Positions 25,194-35,880 of a stretch of 64,000 nt of DNA are shown here, piece by piece. Below the pieces are notes generated by a model. The model was not told the origin of the DNA. It was given only the letters and a program-made list of their open reading frames with translations, and ran no database searches. The stretch covers positions 930,001-994,000 of the forward strand of contig NC_064656.1 in the NCBI RefSeq assembly GCF_001723175.1, given 5' to 3'. This DNA comes from Penicillium oxalicum (Eukaryota > Ascomycota > Eurotiomycetes > Eurotiales > Aspergillaceae). Position 1 is the first letter of the stretch. Each line of letters begins with the position of its first letter. Position numbers and translations under genes: made by a program.

Positions 25194-26393
25194 TCATTGT
25201 GCCTTATCCGTCCTGTCTTGAATCATCGCCCCGTGAAGCTTGACCAGCTCAGGGATGATGATGCTTTCAATCTCAATGCCATCGCCTGCACTCTCAGATG
25301 GAGGCTTCTCCGATTCATTGCTAGACGCTTCTTTGCCCTTTTTGATCTCAGCGAGGCCCACTTGGTCCTCGACACCGGAGATGCTCTTGCTGCGCCGCGC
25401 CTTGGGAACACGAATCCATCGTTCGTAGGGTGGGTTCGGTGTGATGAACACAACCTCCCACTTGCGGGTGGAGAGCAAGTTGCCAATCACAAGATGATGA
25501 GAGTATCGTTGCAGGGCGGTCTTGGCTTTGTATACCAGTAACGAAGGGTCGGTTTCGAGTTTGAATGAAACGACCATACTACCCTCGGGAGACCAGCCGT
25601 CGACCAGTCGATGAAGGAATTTGGGCACAGGGTCGAGGTCGATGACGAGCTTCTTGCTTGCTTTGGGCGGTTCGGGCGCGTTCTCGCCGGTATAGATCTC
25701 GTTTGACCCAATGGCATCTTCATGAGAGAAGTTGGCAGGAATCTCCGAGGACTGAATTTTGTGCTCGGCCATGCGGCTTCGCGGAATGAAGAAGTCGCTG
25801 ACTGCGGCGGCCAGATAGAACAGCGCATTGGAGCCGAGCGGTTGCATCAGCTTGGCCAGTGACCGCAGCTCGAACATGTATTCGGACACGGTCGTAAAGG
25901 GAAGCAAGAGGAGGAGATTATTTTGTTTGGCGTAGCGGTATTTGCGCAGCACGTCACGCATCTCATCTTGGTATTCGCTGCGTACAACGATCCGGCCGTG
26001 ATCGGGGTTTTCCGAGTCCGAGGTAGGAGGGGCTTCGTCCATGAAATCTAAGAAACAATTCGTCGAGTGACTGTAGTGCCGGGAGTATGGGAGGAGACTG
26101 TATTGTCGGTGCAAGAAGATGACCGCATATCCTTGCTCGAGAAAGTACTCTGCGGAGGTAGCACCACGGGTACCCGCAGAGAAATTGTCGATGAATCTCA
26201 CGGTTTGCGCTTCAAGAGGCACTGTCGTTCCACCGGATGTGACGAGCACGACGCGCCGGTTCGCTTCGACATGACGCTCGATGAAGGCTCGCGCCAGAGC
26301 CTCATGTTTGGGTAGGGCCTTGGGAGGTGGGTATTCGTTGAAGTAGGCGGACTCTGCCTCCGCAGGTTCCATATCGCCAATTGAAGGAGACAT
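25194..26393 (-). CDS. Phosphopantothenate-cysteine ligase (PPC synthetase)
   Basis: One uninterrupted exon of 1200 nt, 399 aa. It joins cysteine to 4'-phosphopantothenate, the second step of CoA synthesis. The nucleotide-binding start VVLVTSGGTTVPLE and VRFIDNFSAGTRGATSAEYF matches eukaryotic PPCS closely. ALFYLAAAVSDFFIPRS and MVVSFKLETD are the next conserved blocks, and HLVIGNLLSTRK ends the core. A Ser/Glu-rich segment near residue 360 precedes the C-terminus IESIIIPELVKLHGAMI. The start is the ATG of MSPSIGD; the frame extends two codons upstream only with TTG. Eukaryotic-type enzymes are stand-alone ligases, not fused to the decarboxylase, and none is fused here. The yeast counterpart is Cab2. 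The pathway partner, pantothenate kinase, is in the same window. Confidence 0.93.
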   Translation of the reverse strand: MSPSIGDMEPAEAESAYFNEYPPPKALPKHEALARAFIERHVEANRRVVLVTSGGTTVPLEAQTVRFIDNFSAGTRGATSAEYFLEQGYAVIFLHRQYSLLPYSRHYSHSTNCFLDFMDEAPPTSDSENPDHGRIVVRSEYQDEMRDVLRKYRYAKQNNLLLLLPFTTVSEYMFELRSLAKLMQPLGSNALFYLAAAVSDFFIPRSRMAEHKIQSSEIPANFSHEDAIGSNEIYTGENAPEPPKASKKLVIDLDPVPKFLHRLVDGWSPEGSMVVSFKLETDPSLLVYKAKTALQRYSHHLVIGNLLSTRKWEVVFITPNPPYERWIRVPKARRSKSISGVEDQVGLAEIKKGKEASSNESEKPPSESAGDGIEIESIIIPELVKLHGAMIQDRTDKAQ

Positions 26394-27391
26394 GCTCAAG
26401 ATGAGGTGAGTGGTTAAAGATGAGAGTCACAAAAGACTTCCAGCTCGGTGGTTTCGACAGGGACCGAGCCAAAAGCCAAAACTCCAGCGCCTGAATCAGA
26501 ACGCTGAATACGGCGATTTAATGCCGAGGCTGCCGTTTTCGGTGCAAGAGGGGCCAGCGAAGACGAAATCGATGCGGGGATACGCCGACTCAAGATGACA
26601 TAGAAATTGTCCAGTCTCCACTCAATTGCAATGCTTAGATTGAGCGACCGATAGCTTTGTCTTTCGTCAGCGATTAACTTGCTGCAAGACAAGGTCGGCT
26701 TGATTCGAGCTAATTTGCGGCTTGAAGCTCGTGTTGAGTACCCCGCCGACCTATCTGACTGCGGCGACTGATAGGGGGCGGGGTGTCCCTTTTGGTCTTA
26801 GCGCTGCCGCTGGACCGAGTCAACCGCCGCGAAAACAGGTCCAACCAGGTGAACGCAGCAACCAGCAACAAAAATCAAATAACACGCCCAAGGGTGGGCC
26901 TGGCTCAACCGGAGGTTAAGCGCCAACAAGTTGAGGCCGTTGGCCGAGGTGCTTGTGGTTCGGGCGGCACCCGCGCCGTTGACTCCAAACGCAGAGCAAA
27001 TGCCGAGGTATGCCCACATTGAATGTGTTGAGATCACGTGTGCTTTCTCAACGAGAAGGCTTGTCTGCAAAATCTTATAGACGGCCAATGAATATTGAAG
27101 TAAAGACATTTCGACAGGAAATTGATTCACCAAAAAGGCAAAGACTTAGAAAACACGCGGTCTTGCGTGGAAGGTTCATGATGAGGTCGTACAGCCCAAT
27201 GCCTCAAGATAGTGACGGGTCAAGCAATCGGTTCTAAGCATCACTGGCATGCGCAGACTGATTACTCATACGCCAAAGACTCCAAATGAGACTGCATAGC
27301 TTTAGACTTGGTCAAAATATTGGCTAATCTGAAAAATATGAATCAATACCCGGAAAAATTCCAAGAAATTTTCATGACAGCGTGTTGTACT
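26394..27391. other. Intergenic region
   Basis: About 1 kb containing the PPC synthetase promoter (minus strand) and the Atg29 3' end. No convincing coding sequence; several mid-size frames on both strands are mutually overlapping. Confidence 0.45.
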
Positions 27392-28999
27392 TCACTGCAA
27401 ATAGCGACTACGCAAAGCTTGACTGATGGTACTCATGCGGCTGGCCATTCCACCGTGTTGCATATTGCTCATGAGCGCTTCCTCGAGTGCTGACTGTGTG
27501 ACGCTAGCATCTGTGCGTATTGTTAGTCCAGTCGACGAAATACTAAATATCTCGCAAAAGAAGCGTACCATCCAAGTCGCTGAAACTGCTTCCCATGCTG
27601 GGCGTCCCGTCACTTGCGTCTCGACCGGACGTTGTAGACTTGCGAGGACTCTGACGTGGGGGTTCTCCCACACGATGAGGACTTAATGCACTAGGAGGTT
27701 GACTCAGTCCCTGGCGATCGCTGTTTGATAAACTGGCCGGGGTCCCAGAGCTCATTGAGCTGTGCAGAGATTCGGCGGCTATTACTCGATTCGTGTCATG
27801 CCTCTGAGGCTTGTTGTGTCCATACGGGTCGGGTCTTTCCTCATTCCGGATCGTGGTGCTAAGTCCCTCCTCCGTCCGGCCCCGCAGGGAAGAATTCTTG
27901 TCTCTAGCCATAGGAAGAAATGCAGGTACGTCGTCCTCATCTTCATCTTCGTCATCGGGCAAACCAACCCGCTGAGTCGAGAATTTACCAAACTTCCTGA
28001 ATCGCGGCATGCCCCGGCTGGATGTGACCTCGGAGTCGGTACCTGAATCAGAAGAACTGCAGCTCAGATCCTCTGCCAGTGGTGGTGACTGCATGTGTGC
28101 GGAAGATGGCGGCAGCCCCCGCGCCCCGGGTGCCAGGGATGGGCGGCGCACGAAATTCTCCCAGCGCCGTTCAGTTCCCTGGCCTGGCTCATGGTGACGA
28201 GAAGAATCCCGCGAATGACGGACCTGATTCAGAGTGGCAGTGGATGTAGAACTTGCGCGGCGGTCATCGGGAACTTCAGAAAAGTCAGAGTCACTGAATT
28301 CTGCGGAAGACGAAACGAGGCATACCTTGCGGGCGATTATCCTTCTGTTGGAAGGCGGGAAGGTAAGAACCCCGAGTCCCTGTGGGCGACTGAGAGTCAG
28401 AGATCTCTGGCGAGAAATATGATATCTCCTGACCTCCTGAACCTACCTATTTGTCGTTGAACTTGCCCTGCAAGAGCAGAGCTTTCAGACACCGAGTCGG
28501 GTGCGGGCGATGGCGGACTGGGCTGGACGGGAGGCACTCTGCGCATTTGAGCTCGCACTTGTGATAGCTGTCTATCGTAAAGCCATGCAGCTTGCTGGAG
28601 GAGGAATTGCAGGGTCACATCAAAATGCTCAGCTCTATACAAGGTGAATTAGTTCGGGGGTCTCCTGCCGTTAGATTCAGAATGGTGAGATCAGTACAAT
28701 GCTTTCCCTGATCAATCTGTCAGTTTTCGGTAATAACAGTGTGTCCGTATTTGAGATGCTTTACAAGACATACAGTCAATATCATTTCCTTTTGAAGGTC
28801 GTGATAGCATATCCCATAACGCTTGGTCCTTCGCCGCGTTCCATTCCATCTGCCCAGGAAATTCAGCACGGAGACCCAAACGTAGCTTCTGCAGCTTCCA
28901 GGGACAAAAAGACGCTCTCACCGGAGGCGGGTCCAAGAACTCCCCTCTTGGAAATGGCAATCGAACAAAGACGGTAAAGTTGACGCCGCTAGAATCCAT
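27392..28999 (-). CDS. ATG29: Autophagy protein Atg29
   Basis: Proposed exons: 28999-28922, 28849-28774, 28707-28698 (10 nt), 28634-28447, 28406-28326, 28273-27569, 27510-27392; 1257 nt, 418 aa. After splicing the N-terminus reads NFTVFVRLPFPRG…DPPP, WNAAKDQALWDMLSRP, DIDWKALAEHFDVTLQFLLQQAAWLY, the conserved Atg29 domain. In yeast it joins Atg17 and Atg31 in the scaffold that starts phagophore assembly. The remaining about 300 residues are Ser/Pro-rich and disordered with an acidic stretch (DDEDEDEDD), ending ALEEALMSNMQHGG. Introns 1 (72 nt) and the micro-exon were inferred from the protein pattern. The 40- and 52-nt introns around exon 5 are less sure; a 146-nt intron (28301-28446) skipping that exon is also in phase. 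Confidence 0.85.
28698..28707 (-). other. Candidate 10-nt micro-exon of ATG29
   Basis: On the minus strand GGAAAGCATT is preceded by GATCAG and followed by GTACTG. Joined to the T at 28774 and the A at 28634 it gives TGG AAA GCA TTA, that is DIDW-K-A-L-AEHF, the expected conserved sequence. Without it no phase-compatible splice between the flanking exons was found. Confidence 0.65.
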
Positions 29000-29775
29000 T
29001 TCGATTGTTTTCGCGTCTCTGCGACGAGTGATTATATGAGGAGAAAAGATGAGGGTTCGTCCTTAAGACATGTGATGGTAATTGTATGGCTTTTTCTGCA
29101 TGAAATACACAACGAGCGGAGTGAAAAGCAACGACAAACCAGCCTGGACGAGTCCGTGTTGAGGCTGGATGACGATGGCAAGAGGGGACCATGATTGGTC
29201 GTCTGAAGACTAGCTCTTGTCATATGATCGTCGTGGCTGAGAGTGGGGACTGGGGTGGCGCAGCGCCAATCGCAGCTCTTCCTTTCCCGTCAGTAAAATC
29301 AGACAAGTTGGTGCCACTACGAAGTATTCTGGGCTCCATAAGGTAGCAATGGGCCAACTTGAGTGAGGATAAACGTGAAACTCGATGGATGTGGACAAGT
29401 CGCTTGACCCTGAATTACCTAGGTATGGTGCTACCCACCTTCAGACAAGGCGAGCCTGGTTTTCAGTCCCATTTGATTACATCGCTCATTTCGAAATACC
29501 TAGAATTGGCGGTTCTTCCAGTGGAAAATCCAATCCCTAGCCCCTGAACGGCATCGCTGCTCCGTAAATTCATCATCACGCGTGGGCATTGCTACTCCAG
29601 ACAAAGATGTAGGCCAATCATCTAGCCACAAACTTCGTACATCGGCCGATACGAACCTCCTGTGGTTCAAGATTGACTCTGCTGAAATCCAGGTACATCC
29701 AGTCCTACTTAACCCGCTCAGAGGGAGATGCCCGATTAAAGAGCCGGAGTAATTGTGTACGAATCGCCTGGCGAA
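29000..29775. other. Promoter region of ATG29
   Basis: Upstream of the Atg29 start on the minus strand. No coding sequence with bias is seen. Confidence 0.4.
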
Positions 29776-30051
29776 CTAAACGCTTGATTTGGTAGAGCCT
29801 TCCTGTGGATGATCTACAGCCCGTGAAAATCGAACCTCGGCTTCGTCCGCATGACTTACAGAGAGCACCGCGCTGGAGGGCGGATTTGAACCAGCCTCGT
29901 CTAGCGATACGAGGTTACGCATTCGCAGTGCCGCATTCTCCTTGATGCTATAGATCAATTCCGGATGAACCAGCATACTGTATAGAGCCCTTGGCCCCTG
30001 GTCATCTGGTGCTGAGGTGTCGAGTTCGGCACTTGGGTACTTCGGTAAAAG
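29776..30051 (-). CDS. Possible small protein gene, unrecognised
   Basis: A minus-strand frame starting at ATG 30051 (MLLPKYPSAELDTSAPDDQG…) and ending at 29776, about 91 codons. It is open further upstream to about 30105 (EFESPQAPNGIWRV) without another ATG. Composition looks protein-like (YSMLVHPELIYSIKENAALRMRN). A GTAAGT donor at about 29858 (after AVLS) suggests the true gene could continue by splicing, or that it is a fragment. It lies head-to-head with the hydrolase at 30155, leaving about 100 nt. I do not recognise it; an accidental frame is possible. Confidence 0.27.
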   Translation of the reverse strand, partial: LLPKYPSAELDTSAPDDQGPRALYSMLVHPELIYSIKENAALRMRNLVSLDEAGSNPPSSAVLSVSHADEAEVRFSRAVDHPQEGSTKSSV

Positions 30052-30154
30052 CATCACGCGCCAGATGCCGTTTGGCGCCTGAGGGGATTCGAATTCGGTG
30101 CCCCCTCAGTTTTCTTTTCTCCCCGTCATTTATCAACCCGACCATTATCGCGCC

Positions 30155-31060
30155 ATGCCATCACTTTGGACGTACTGCTACCTGAAGGTCGTGGCAACCC
30201 TTTTGCGAACTGTGGTCGCTTTGGAGGGATTCTTTGCAAATCCACCCAAGCCCCGACCGACGGCCATTCGACACATCGCATCGCGCGACGCGGGGCGGAC
30301 CATCAAAATTCACGTGTATCGTCCAAGTCAGGCGACAACGGGCCCCAGCCCTGTACTGATCAACTTTCACGGCAGTGGATTCTTACTGCCGATGCATGGC
30401 GGCGATGAGGAATTCTGTCAACTCGTTCGCCAGCAGACGCAGTACACCGTTCTGGATGTGCGGTACCGCCTGGCCCCCGAGCACCCCTTCCCGGCGGCGC
30501 TGAATGACGTCGAGGATGCCATCAACTATGTGCTCGGACAGGAAGATGAGTTCGATCGATCGCACATTGCTCTCTCGGGCTTTAGTGCGGGGGGAAACCT
30601 GGCGCTGGCGGCCGCGGCGGTTCTCTTCCCCCCCAACACCTTCCGTGCTCTGTTGGCGTACTACCCAGTGCTTGACATGGCCACCGATGCAGCTCGCAAG
30701 GTGCCTCCAAACCTAGGTGGGAAGAGACCGGCGATTCCCGTGCCCGTGTCTCGTTTCTTCAACCGCTGCTATGTGCTCCCGGGTGTTGATAAACGAGATC
30801 CTCGGATCTCGCCCAAATACGCTGCTCTGGATCGATTCCCAACCCGCATGTTGATTATCACGGCGGCGGCCGACTCGTTAGCTCTCGAAGCCGAGGAAAT
30901 AGCTCAGAAAATTCAGGCGCTGCCAGATCGATATGTGGTCAGTGAACGCATGGCGGGATGCATCCACGCCTGGGACAAGCGTACGAAACCAAGAACTCCG
31001 GAGCGGGAGGCCCGCGATCGGGCCTACGCCTTGGCCGTGGATGTCTTGAACGAGGTTTGA
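30155..31060 (+). CDS. Alpha/beta hydrolase fold-3 (HSL-type) esterase/lipase
   Basis: A single exon of 906 nt, 301 aa. The HSL-family oxyanion motif is INFHGSGF (family HGGGF, with one Gly to Ser change). It is followed by DVRYRLAPEHPFPAALNDVEDA and the nucleophile elbow GFSAGGNLAL. The acid is probably in ITAAADSLALEAEE and the base in AGCIHAWDK. A hydrophobic N-terminal stretch (YCYLKVVATLLRTVVALEGFF) may anchor it to a membrane. It should cleave short acyl esters or lactones, though the natural substrate is unknown. The frame extends upstream only with GTG, so ATG 30155 is taken as the start. Confidence 0.9.
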   Translation: MPSLWTYCYLKVVATLLRTVVALEGFFANPPKPRPTAIRHIASRDAGRTIKIHVYRPSQATTGPSPVLINFHGSGFLLPMHGGDEEFCQLVRQQTQYTVLDVRYRLAPEHPFPAALNDVEDAINYVLGQEDEFDRSHIALSGFSAGGNLALAAAAVLFPPNTFRALLAYYPVLDMATDAARKVPPNLGGKRPAIPVPVSRFFNRCYVLPGVDKRDPRISPKYAALDRFPTRMLIITAAADSLALEAEEIAQKIQALPDRYVVSERMAGCIHAWDKRTKPRTPEREARDRAYALAVDVLNEV

Positions 31061-32653
31061 TCGTTCCTTTCTATCTCTCTCTAAAATTTACACAAGCTTC
31101 TGATACCACCCTGCAACGGGTGCCCATGTAAATTATATCCTTTCTCCTCAAGAGGGAAATCAAATCATCGACCCTTGGAGATTGGGTTTACCTTTGCTTG
31201 TACCACTTTTTTTGTGCAACATTCTAGAAAGCTTGGCGGACCCCTCTCCCTCAACCCTGGTCCATTCGTGTAAATTGGATTTTTCACTGGTGAAACTCTT
31301 GAGAATGGAGTGTCCCTGAGCCGTTAGCCGCCCTGCCACCAACCCATGGCTCCTGATCGGGGGAAATGGTTTCCTGGGGTCGTCGTTCCTCGGGACTGGG
31401 TCGTACCTAGCAAAGATGGCCCGACTAGGGAGAACGGTGGACCCCGTCAAGAACGAGAAATCTCCATTTCTTAGCGTGCAAGTGGAGCCTGAGAGAAAAG
31501 CAAGAGGGGAAAAAAAAGAAGCAAAAGAAGAAAACCTTTTGGTTCCGAACCACCGGCAGTGGCAATGATGCTCTGGCCGTCTTGGTCTCACCATGGCAGC
31601 CGATCACATGGCGTGCTTGTCCCAACTGCGATATACACGATTCGAACAGTGTACGTCTATACTGAACCATCAATCAACCCTTTCCTCTGCCTTTAAGCGG
31701 CCCGGACTTTCGGCTCGGTCGGCCACTGCAGGCCGCCTATCATCGGCTTTGTCAGGCCCTAAAGTGAGAACGAGTGGCTCAATTTGCGATCCACCCGCAA
31801 GGCCATGAGACATGGTCGGATTGCTTCAGGATGGCCGCGTGGGTCTCTCCGGTTTCAACTCATCCCGTCAAACGCAAAAGCCACATGGCAAACGTCGGCA
31901 TGGAGATCCTTGAAGAACAAGGGGAAAAAAAAGGGACAGAAAGCAGAAAAAAAAGGAGGAACCGGTGGAATCGTTCGCCATCGCTCTGAAGATATTCGAA
32001 CACCCGTATTTTTTTCAGCTTTGTCTTTCCCTTTCCTTTTTCGGGGCTGACTTGAATGCGCTCAGCGACTCTCTGTCGCTCATCCTCTCTCTTTGCCCCT
32101 TTCCGGTTCACCCGTCACTCAGCGTGGGCTGCATCTGAAAGTTACGTTTCTCCGATGCGATGCCGTCGGGCTGATTGACGTGTGAACTGTTGACCTATCG
32201 ATTAGGCTGAAGAAGCTTGGGTGTCTTGACCAACCGCCATCAAAGCGGAGTTGTCGCCCCTCATCCCACCGAATCTGACTGACGATTCATCATTTTCTCT
32301 CGATTCTCTCCGACATTACGTCTTCCCCTACTACGTTTCTCCCCGCCTGGTCCACTCAGGGCATTCCCCTCGACTGCACTCGCTTTCTCTGCACGCAAAA
32401 GGTCTTTCCACCACCAATCCAAACCCCCCTGAACCAGGCCGACCAGTGGATGCGGTCATAGTACGTCTACCCCTCGTCCACTGTTCCCGTGGTGCCGTGG
32501 ACGAGTCTGTCCCTGTCGCAAAGAAAAATCCGCCCCCGCAGGACAATAGTCCGCTCGCGGTTTCAACTCCTATTGCTGGGCTTCCCTAGAGGCTGTATGC
32601 GCACGCCCACTGCATAGGCGCTCTTTGCCAATACCGGATTCGCGCACGACGCG
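31061..32653. other. Intergenic and probable long 5' leader of the coiled-coil gene
   Basis: It contains A-rich runs (31505-31535, 31920-31965) and C/T-rich DNA from about 32250. A 112-codon frame at 32251-32589 ends 65 nt before the next ATG and is Pro/Ser/Leu-rich; it is more likely leader than gene. Confidence 0.45.
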
Positions 32654-33659
32654 ATGGATTCCACGGCGATTTCCAGGGCCAGCGGCAGTCCTCTCATGTT
32701 TGACAGGGACCAATACCGGGAAGAGGTGCTCCGGCTTTCCACCGACGCAGAGAACGCGCGGGCGCAGCGGCTTTTGGATGATGCGCGGGCGCTGGGTCTC
32801 AAAGTTCCAGAGATTGAAATCTCCGCTCCGCTCGCAGCTTCAATGGCATCGGGACTGATCGATATATCTTCGCCCGTCCTGTCCTCGGGCTCGTCCGCGA
32901 CAGATCGCAATTCCATTTGCGACGGGTCCATCACCCCGTCCCATGAACCGCTATCTGCGGCTCGGCTCAATGAAGTGGTGTCGTCCTTGTCGGAGGTCAC
33001 AATTGCGTCGGATCGCATCAAGCCCGGCAGCACCAGATCGCTGGCGTCGCTGTCCACCCGGCCCACGTCATACTGTTCCAGTGAGAGTCGGGCGGTGTTG
33101 GGGAACCCCAGCAATGGGAATGAGACGTCTTCGCCCTCTCATCGTCATTCGGTGTTGAGTTTTGCCTCGACGGAGAAGAAAGAGAAGCGTCGCCAAAGCC
33201 TCAAGAACGCCATCGGCAGGATACAGTTCCGCAAGAAGCGAACTCCATCCTCGGCCATGCTACCGCCCGATGCGCAGATCATCTTTTCCAAGGGCGAAGG
33301 AGGTGTGGTGGATCATGTCTTTATTGAAACGCGGCCCGAACGATCGTCCATAAGTCCCGATGGTGACGCAGCCTCCAGCACCACGGCTGAATCTCTCCCG
33401 CGATTGGAGATTCCCATCTACGACAAGGACTCCATGCAACGCAGCGTCACCGAGCCGAGAATGCTGGAAATGTTGGAGCGGCATCAGCTGGAGAGAGATC
33501 GACATGTTGCCTTTCAGGAGACTGCACTGAGTATTCTGCGCCAAAGACACCAGACTGCTATATCGATGCGACAGAGTGAAAATGAGCGTTTGGAGGCGGC
33601 GAAGCGTGAAAAGGTAAGACTATCCTATTGATCTGACCATCTCTGATTCCTTTGGTCTT

Positions 33660-33703
<44 letters not shown>

Positions 33704-34411
33704 TCTCTCTCTCTCTCTGTCTTGAACCCTCCGTCTCAATTTCAAACCTTGCCATAGGATATCGAGCACGCTGCACGAATGGAAGAACGACAACTCGTGG
33801 TTGAGATGGAGCAACAGCGTGACTTTGATCGGGCGAAACAAAATTCGCGCACACGCATCAAGCATATGGAAGGATACTTTCGGAACGCCAGCCCACCACC
33901 TTCGTCGTCACCCGTGACCCAACATTCCTCTGAATCTTTCTCCGGATCCGAGTCGACTACGCCGCCCACGCGCCGCTTCACACGCCAGCAAAAAGAGCAG
34001 CTCGAGCGACAGTATCGCGATCACGAAATGATGGACTCGCTCCATGAAGCCCGGATCAAGGTGCTTCGTGAACGGCAGGAGCTCAGGCTTCAAGAAGCAA
34101 TGGCACGCATGGAGCGGGAGTTTAGCCAGATGTGTGCCGAACACTCCAAACTCATCACCGCGATGCAGGCCGACCACCGGCGTGAAGAATCGGGTCTCAT
34201 TCAAGCGCTTGATAATCAGAAAATCGCTCTGCGGCACCGTTGGAATCTAGAGGAGGCCATTCTTCGCAAACAGCTGGAACTCCAAAATGGTCACATTTAC
34301 GGACCATTGCCACCGATCTCGTTCACCGCTGCCAACACTGAAGCGACGGACTTGACCCCCTCGCCTCCAGCGCAGAACGACAGCCAAACACCCCCGGAAG
34401 CAGCAAGTTGA
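32654..34411 (+). CDS. Uncharacterised coiled-coil protein
   Basis: Exons 32654-33613 and 33758-34411 (1614 nt, 537 aa). The N-terminal 40 residues form a charged helix (YREEVLRLSTDAENARAQRL). Then follow about 230 Ser/Thr-rich, probably disordered residues, a basic patch KKEKRRQSLKNAIGRIQFRKKR, and from about residue 260 an almost continuous Glu/Arg/Gln-rich coiled coil (LEMLERHQLERDRHV…, EERQLVVEMEQQRDFDRA…, RQYRDHEMMDSLHEARIKV…). The intron lies in the coiled coil and is phase 0; it carries a CT microsatellite. No enzyme motif is present. I do not recognise a named family; a cytoskeletal or cortical scaffold role is only a guess from the architecture. It converges with CENP-O 450 nt downstream. 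Confidence 0.8.
33662..33719. repeat. (CT)n microsatellite inside an intron
   Basis: Nearly 58 nt of CT repeats, with a short TTTCCC interruption, fills the middle of the 144-nt intron (33614-33757) of the coiled-coil gene. The tract lies upstream of the acceptor CCATAG. Confidence 0.95.
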
Positions 34412-34861
34412 CCCTGTTGATTTTTTGGCCCAACGCTTTTCCTTCGTCTTGCTACCCTGATCGGGAACCATGTACAACTCATAATTCACTAATATTTGCA
34501 TTCACGACGCGCGCACTTTTGGTTCATTGGTCATGTCTTGCAACTTTGACTTTTTTCGGCACCAATCCTTGAGCGACTATCATCCTTGATACCATTGATG
34601 TCTACTACACGAATCTTTTTTGTAATTACTCTTTTCCCTTTTCAACATGTACACTGTCCAATTTTGTGCCACCTCTTCGCATTGCCTCTTGACGAACCAT
34701 ATTCGGGATTTCGTGGTTCTTTTTTATTACTATTCGTGCATAGCCTTGACCTGAATTTACTGCCACGACTTTGTTGATAAAACGTCATATCTCACAGTCA
34801 GAGTTTTCACTCGCAAAGATTAGTCGTAGTCAGGGTTGGCCTGGGTGGGTCGTGTTCAGCG
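34412..34861. terminator. Convergent 3' region
   Basis: T-rich intergenic segment between two genes facing each other (coiled-coil on plus, CENP-O on minus); it must hold both 3' ends. No gene seen. Confidence 0.45.
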
Positions 34862-35880
34862 TCAAAAAGCGCCAATGCGGTCCTTGAGCCGCTCAAGAAG
34901 AGTCTCGATCCGACCACCACTACTGGTCATCGCATCCTCTGTGACCTTGTCTCGTCCATTATCCCCAATGACCACAGCTCGCTCCACAATTCCGGAGTTT
35001 GACAATTTCAACCGCCCAACTCGCCCATCTTCCCACTCCAGTCTCAAGTATCGTGCCTCCGTCGACGTTGACTCCAGTGCAATGATCCCACCTCTTGCCT
35101 CGGGTGTCAATCGGTCCGCTGGATCAATCAGCAACGCTTCGCTGAGACCGAGCTTTTCGCGCAACAGCTCCACCGCGTCCCTGCGGAGATGCCATGCCGT
35201 CAGCTCGCAGCGCAACTCCCGGACAAATCCCCGGAGATCTTGGCTTCGTGCGTATTTCTGTCCCCTAGGCGCACCAGTCCTTTCTCCATCCTCTTCGTTC
35301 ACCCCTGTCTTCGACCTAGTCGGCGACAAGTAAACATTCTCCAGCCGCGGTAGATCAATAAATGCGGGAATCGTATGCCGATGAACTGTCAATCGTTTCT
35401 CCCGAACTCCACGCCCACGTTCCTTGTTCAACAAGACATAGTACGGCTTGGCGAACCGGCCTCCACGCACACACACATCGATGCGAACACCAAGGAGCGT
35501 TTCAGAGGACGCGTTCGGCGAGGGATCCTTAAATGGGAAAGCGGTTGTACCGAATGCAATGCGGTGGTGATTTAAATCTGCGTGTGATCCCGCTGCTTTG
35601 ACCAGAGGGGAAACTTCCTCGTGCAGAGATGTGAATGCTGTTTGCGATGGCTTGCGCATGAGCCTTTGGATGGAGTCGGACGATAGTAGACTCGATGCTA
35701 GATAACGTTTTCGGCATTGAAGAGCGCGTACTGAGGCAGATATTAGACCTCGTTGGAATTTGTGCTTCATTGCCGAGCTTATGAACACGTACTCTCTGCG
35801 CGAATAGTTTGCAAATCTGCATCGAGCTCCTCCTCCTGCGGATCGGGAGAGACTGTTGCGCCGCGTACTTGAAACGGCAT
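34862..35880 (-). CDS. Kinetochore protein CENP-O (Mcm21-like)
   Basis: Exons 35880-35793 and 35730-34862 (957 nt, 318 aa). The first exon encodes an acidic helix (EEELDADLQTIRAE) that continues into RALQCRKRYLASSLLS after splicing. The core reads HHRIAFGTTAFPF, LLGVRIDVC, GRFAKPYYVLLNKE and LTVHRHTIPAFIDL, the pattern of the CENP-O family. CENP-O/Mcm21 is part of the inner-kinetochore COMA/CCAN assembly with CENP-P (Ctf19). The insert SKTGVNEEDGERTGAPRG before the C-terminal helical part is probably a loop. The identification rests on remembered family pattern. The start ATG at 35880 is the only one that keeps the N-terminal helix in frame through the 62-nt intron. Confidence 0.8.

Noticed and set aside
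29870..29920. tRNA-like GGTTCAAATCC on minus
   Set aside because: No cloverleaf can be built around it, and the sequence reads as protein-like codons.
32251..32589. 112-codon plus-strand ORF
   Set aside because: Pro/Ser/Leu-rich translation of a C/T-rich leader just before the coiled-coil gene; no domain.
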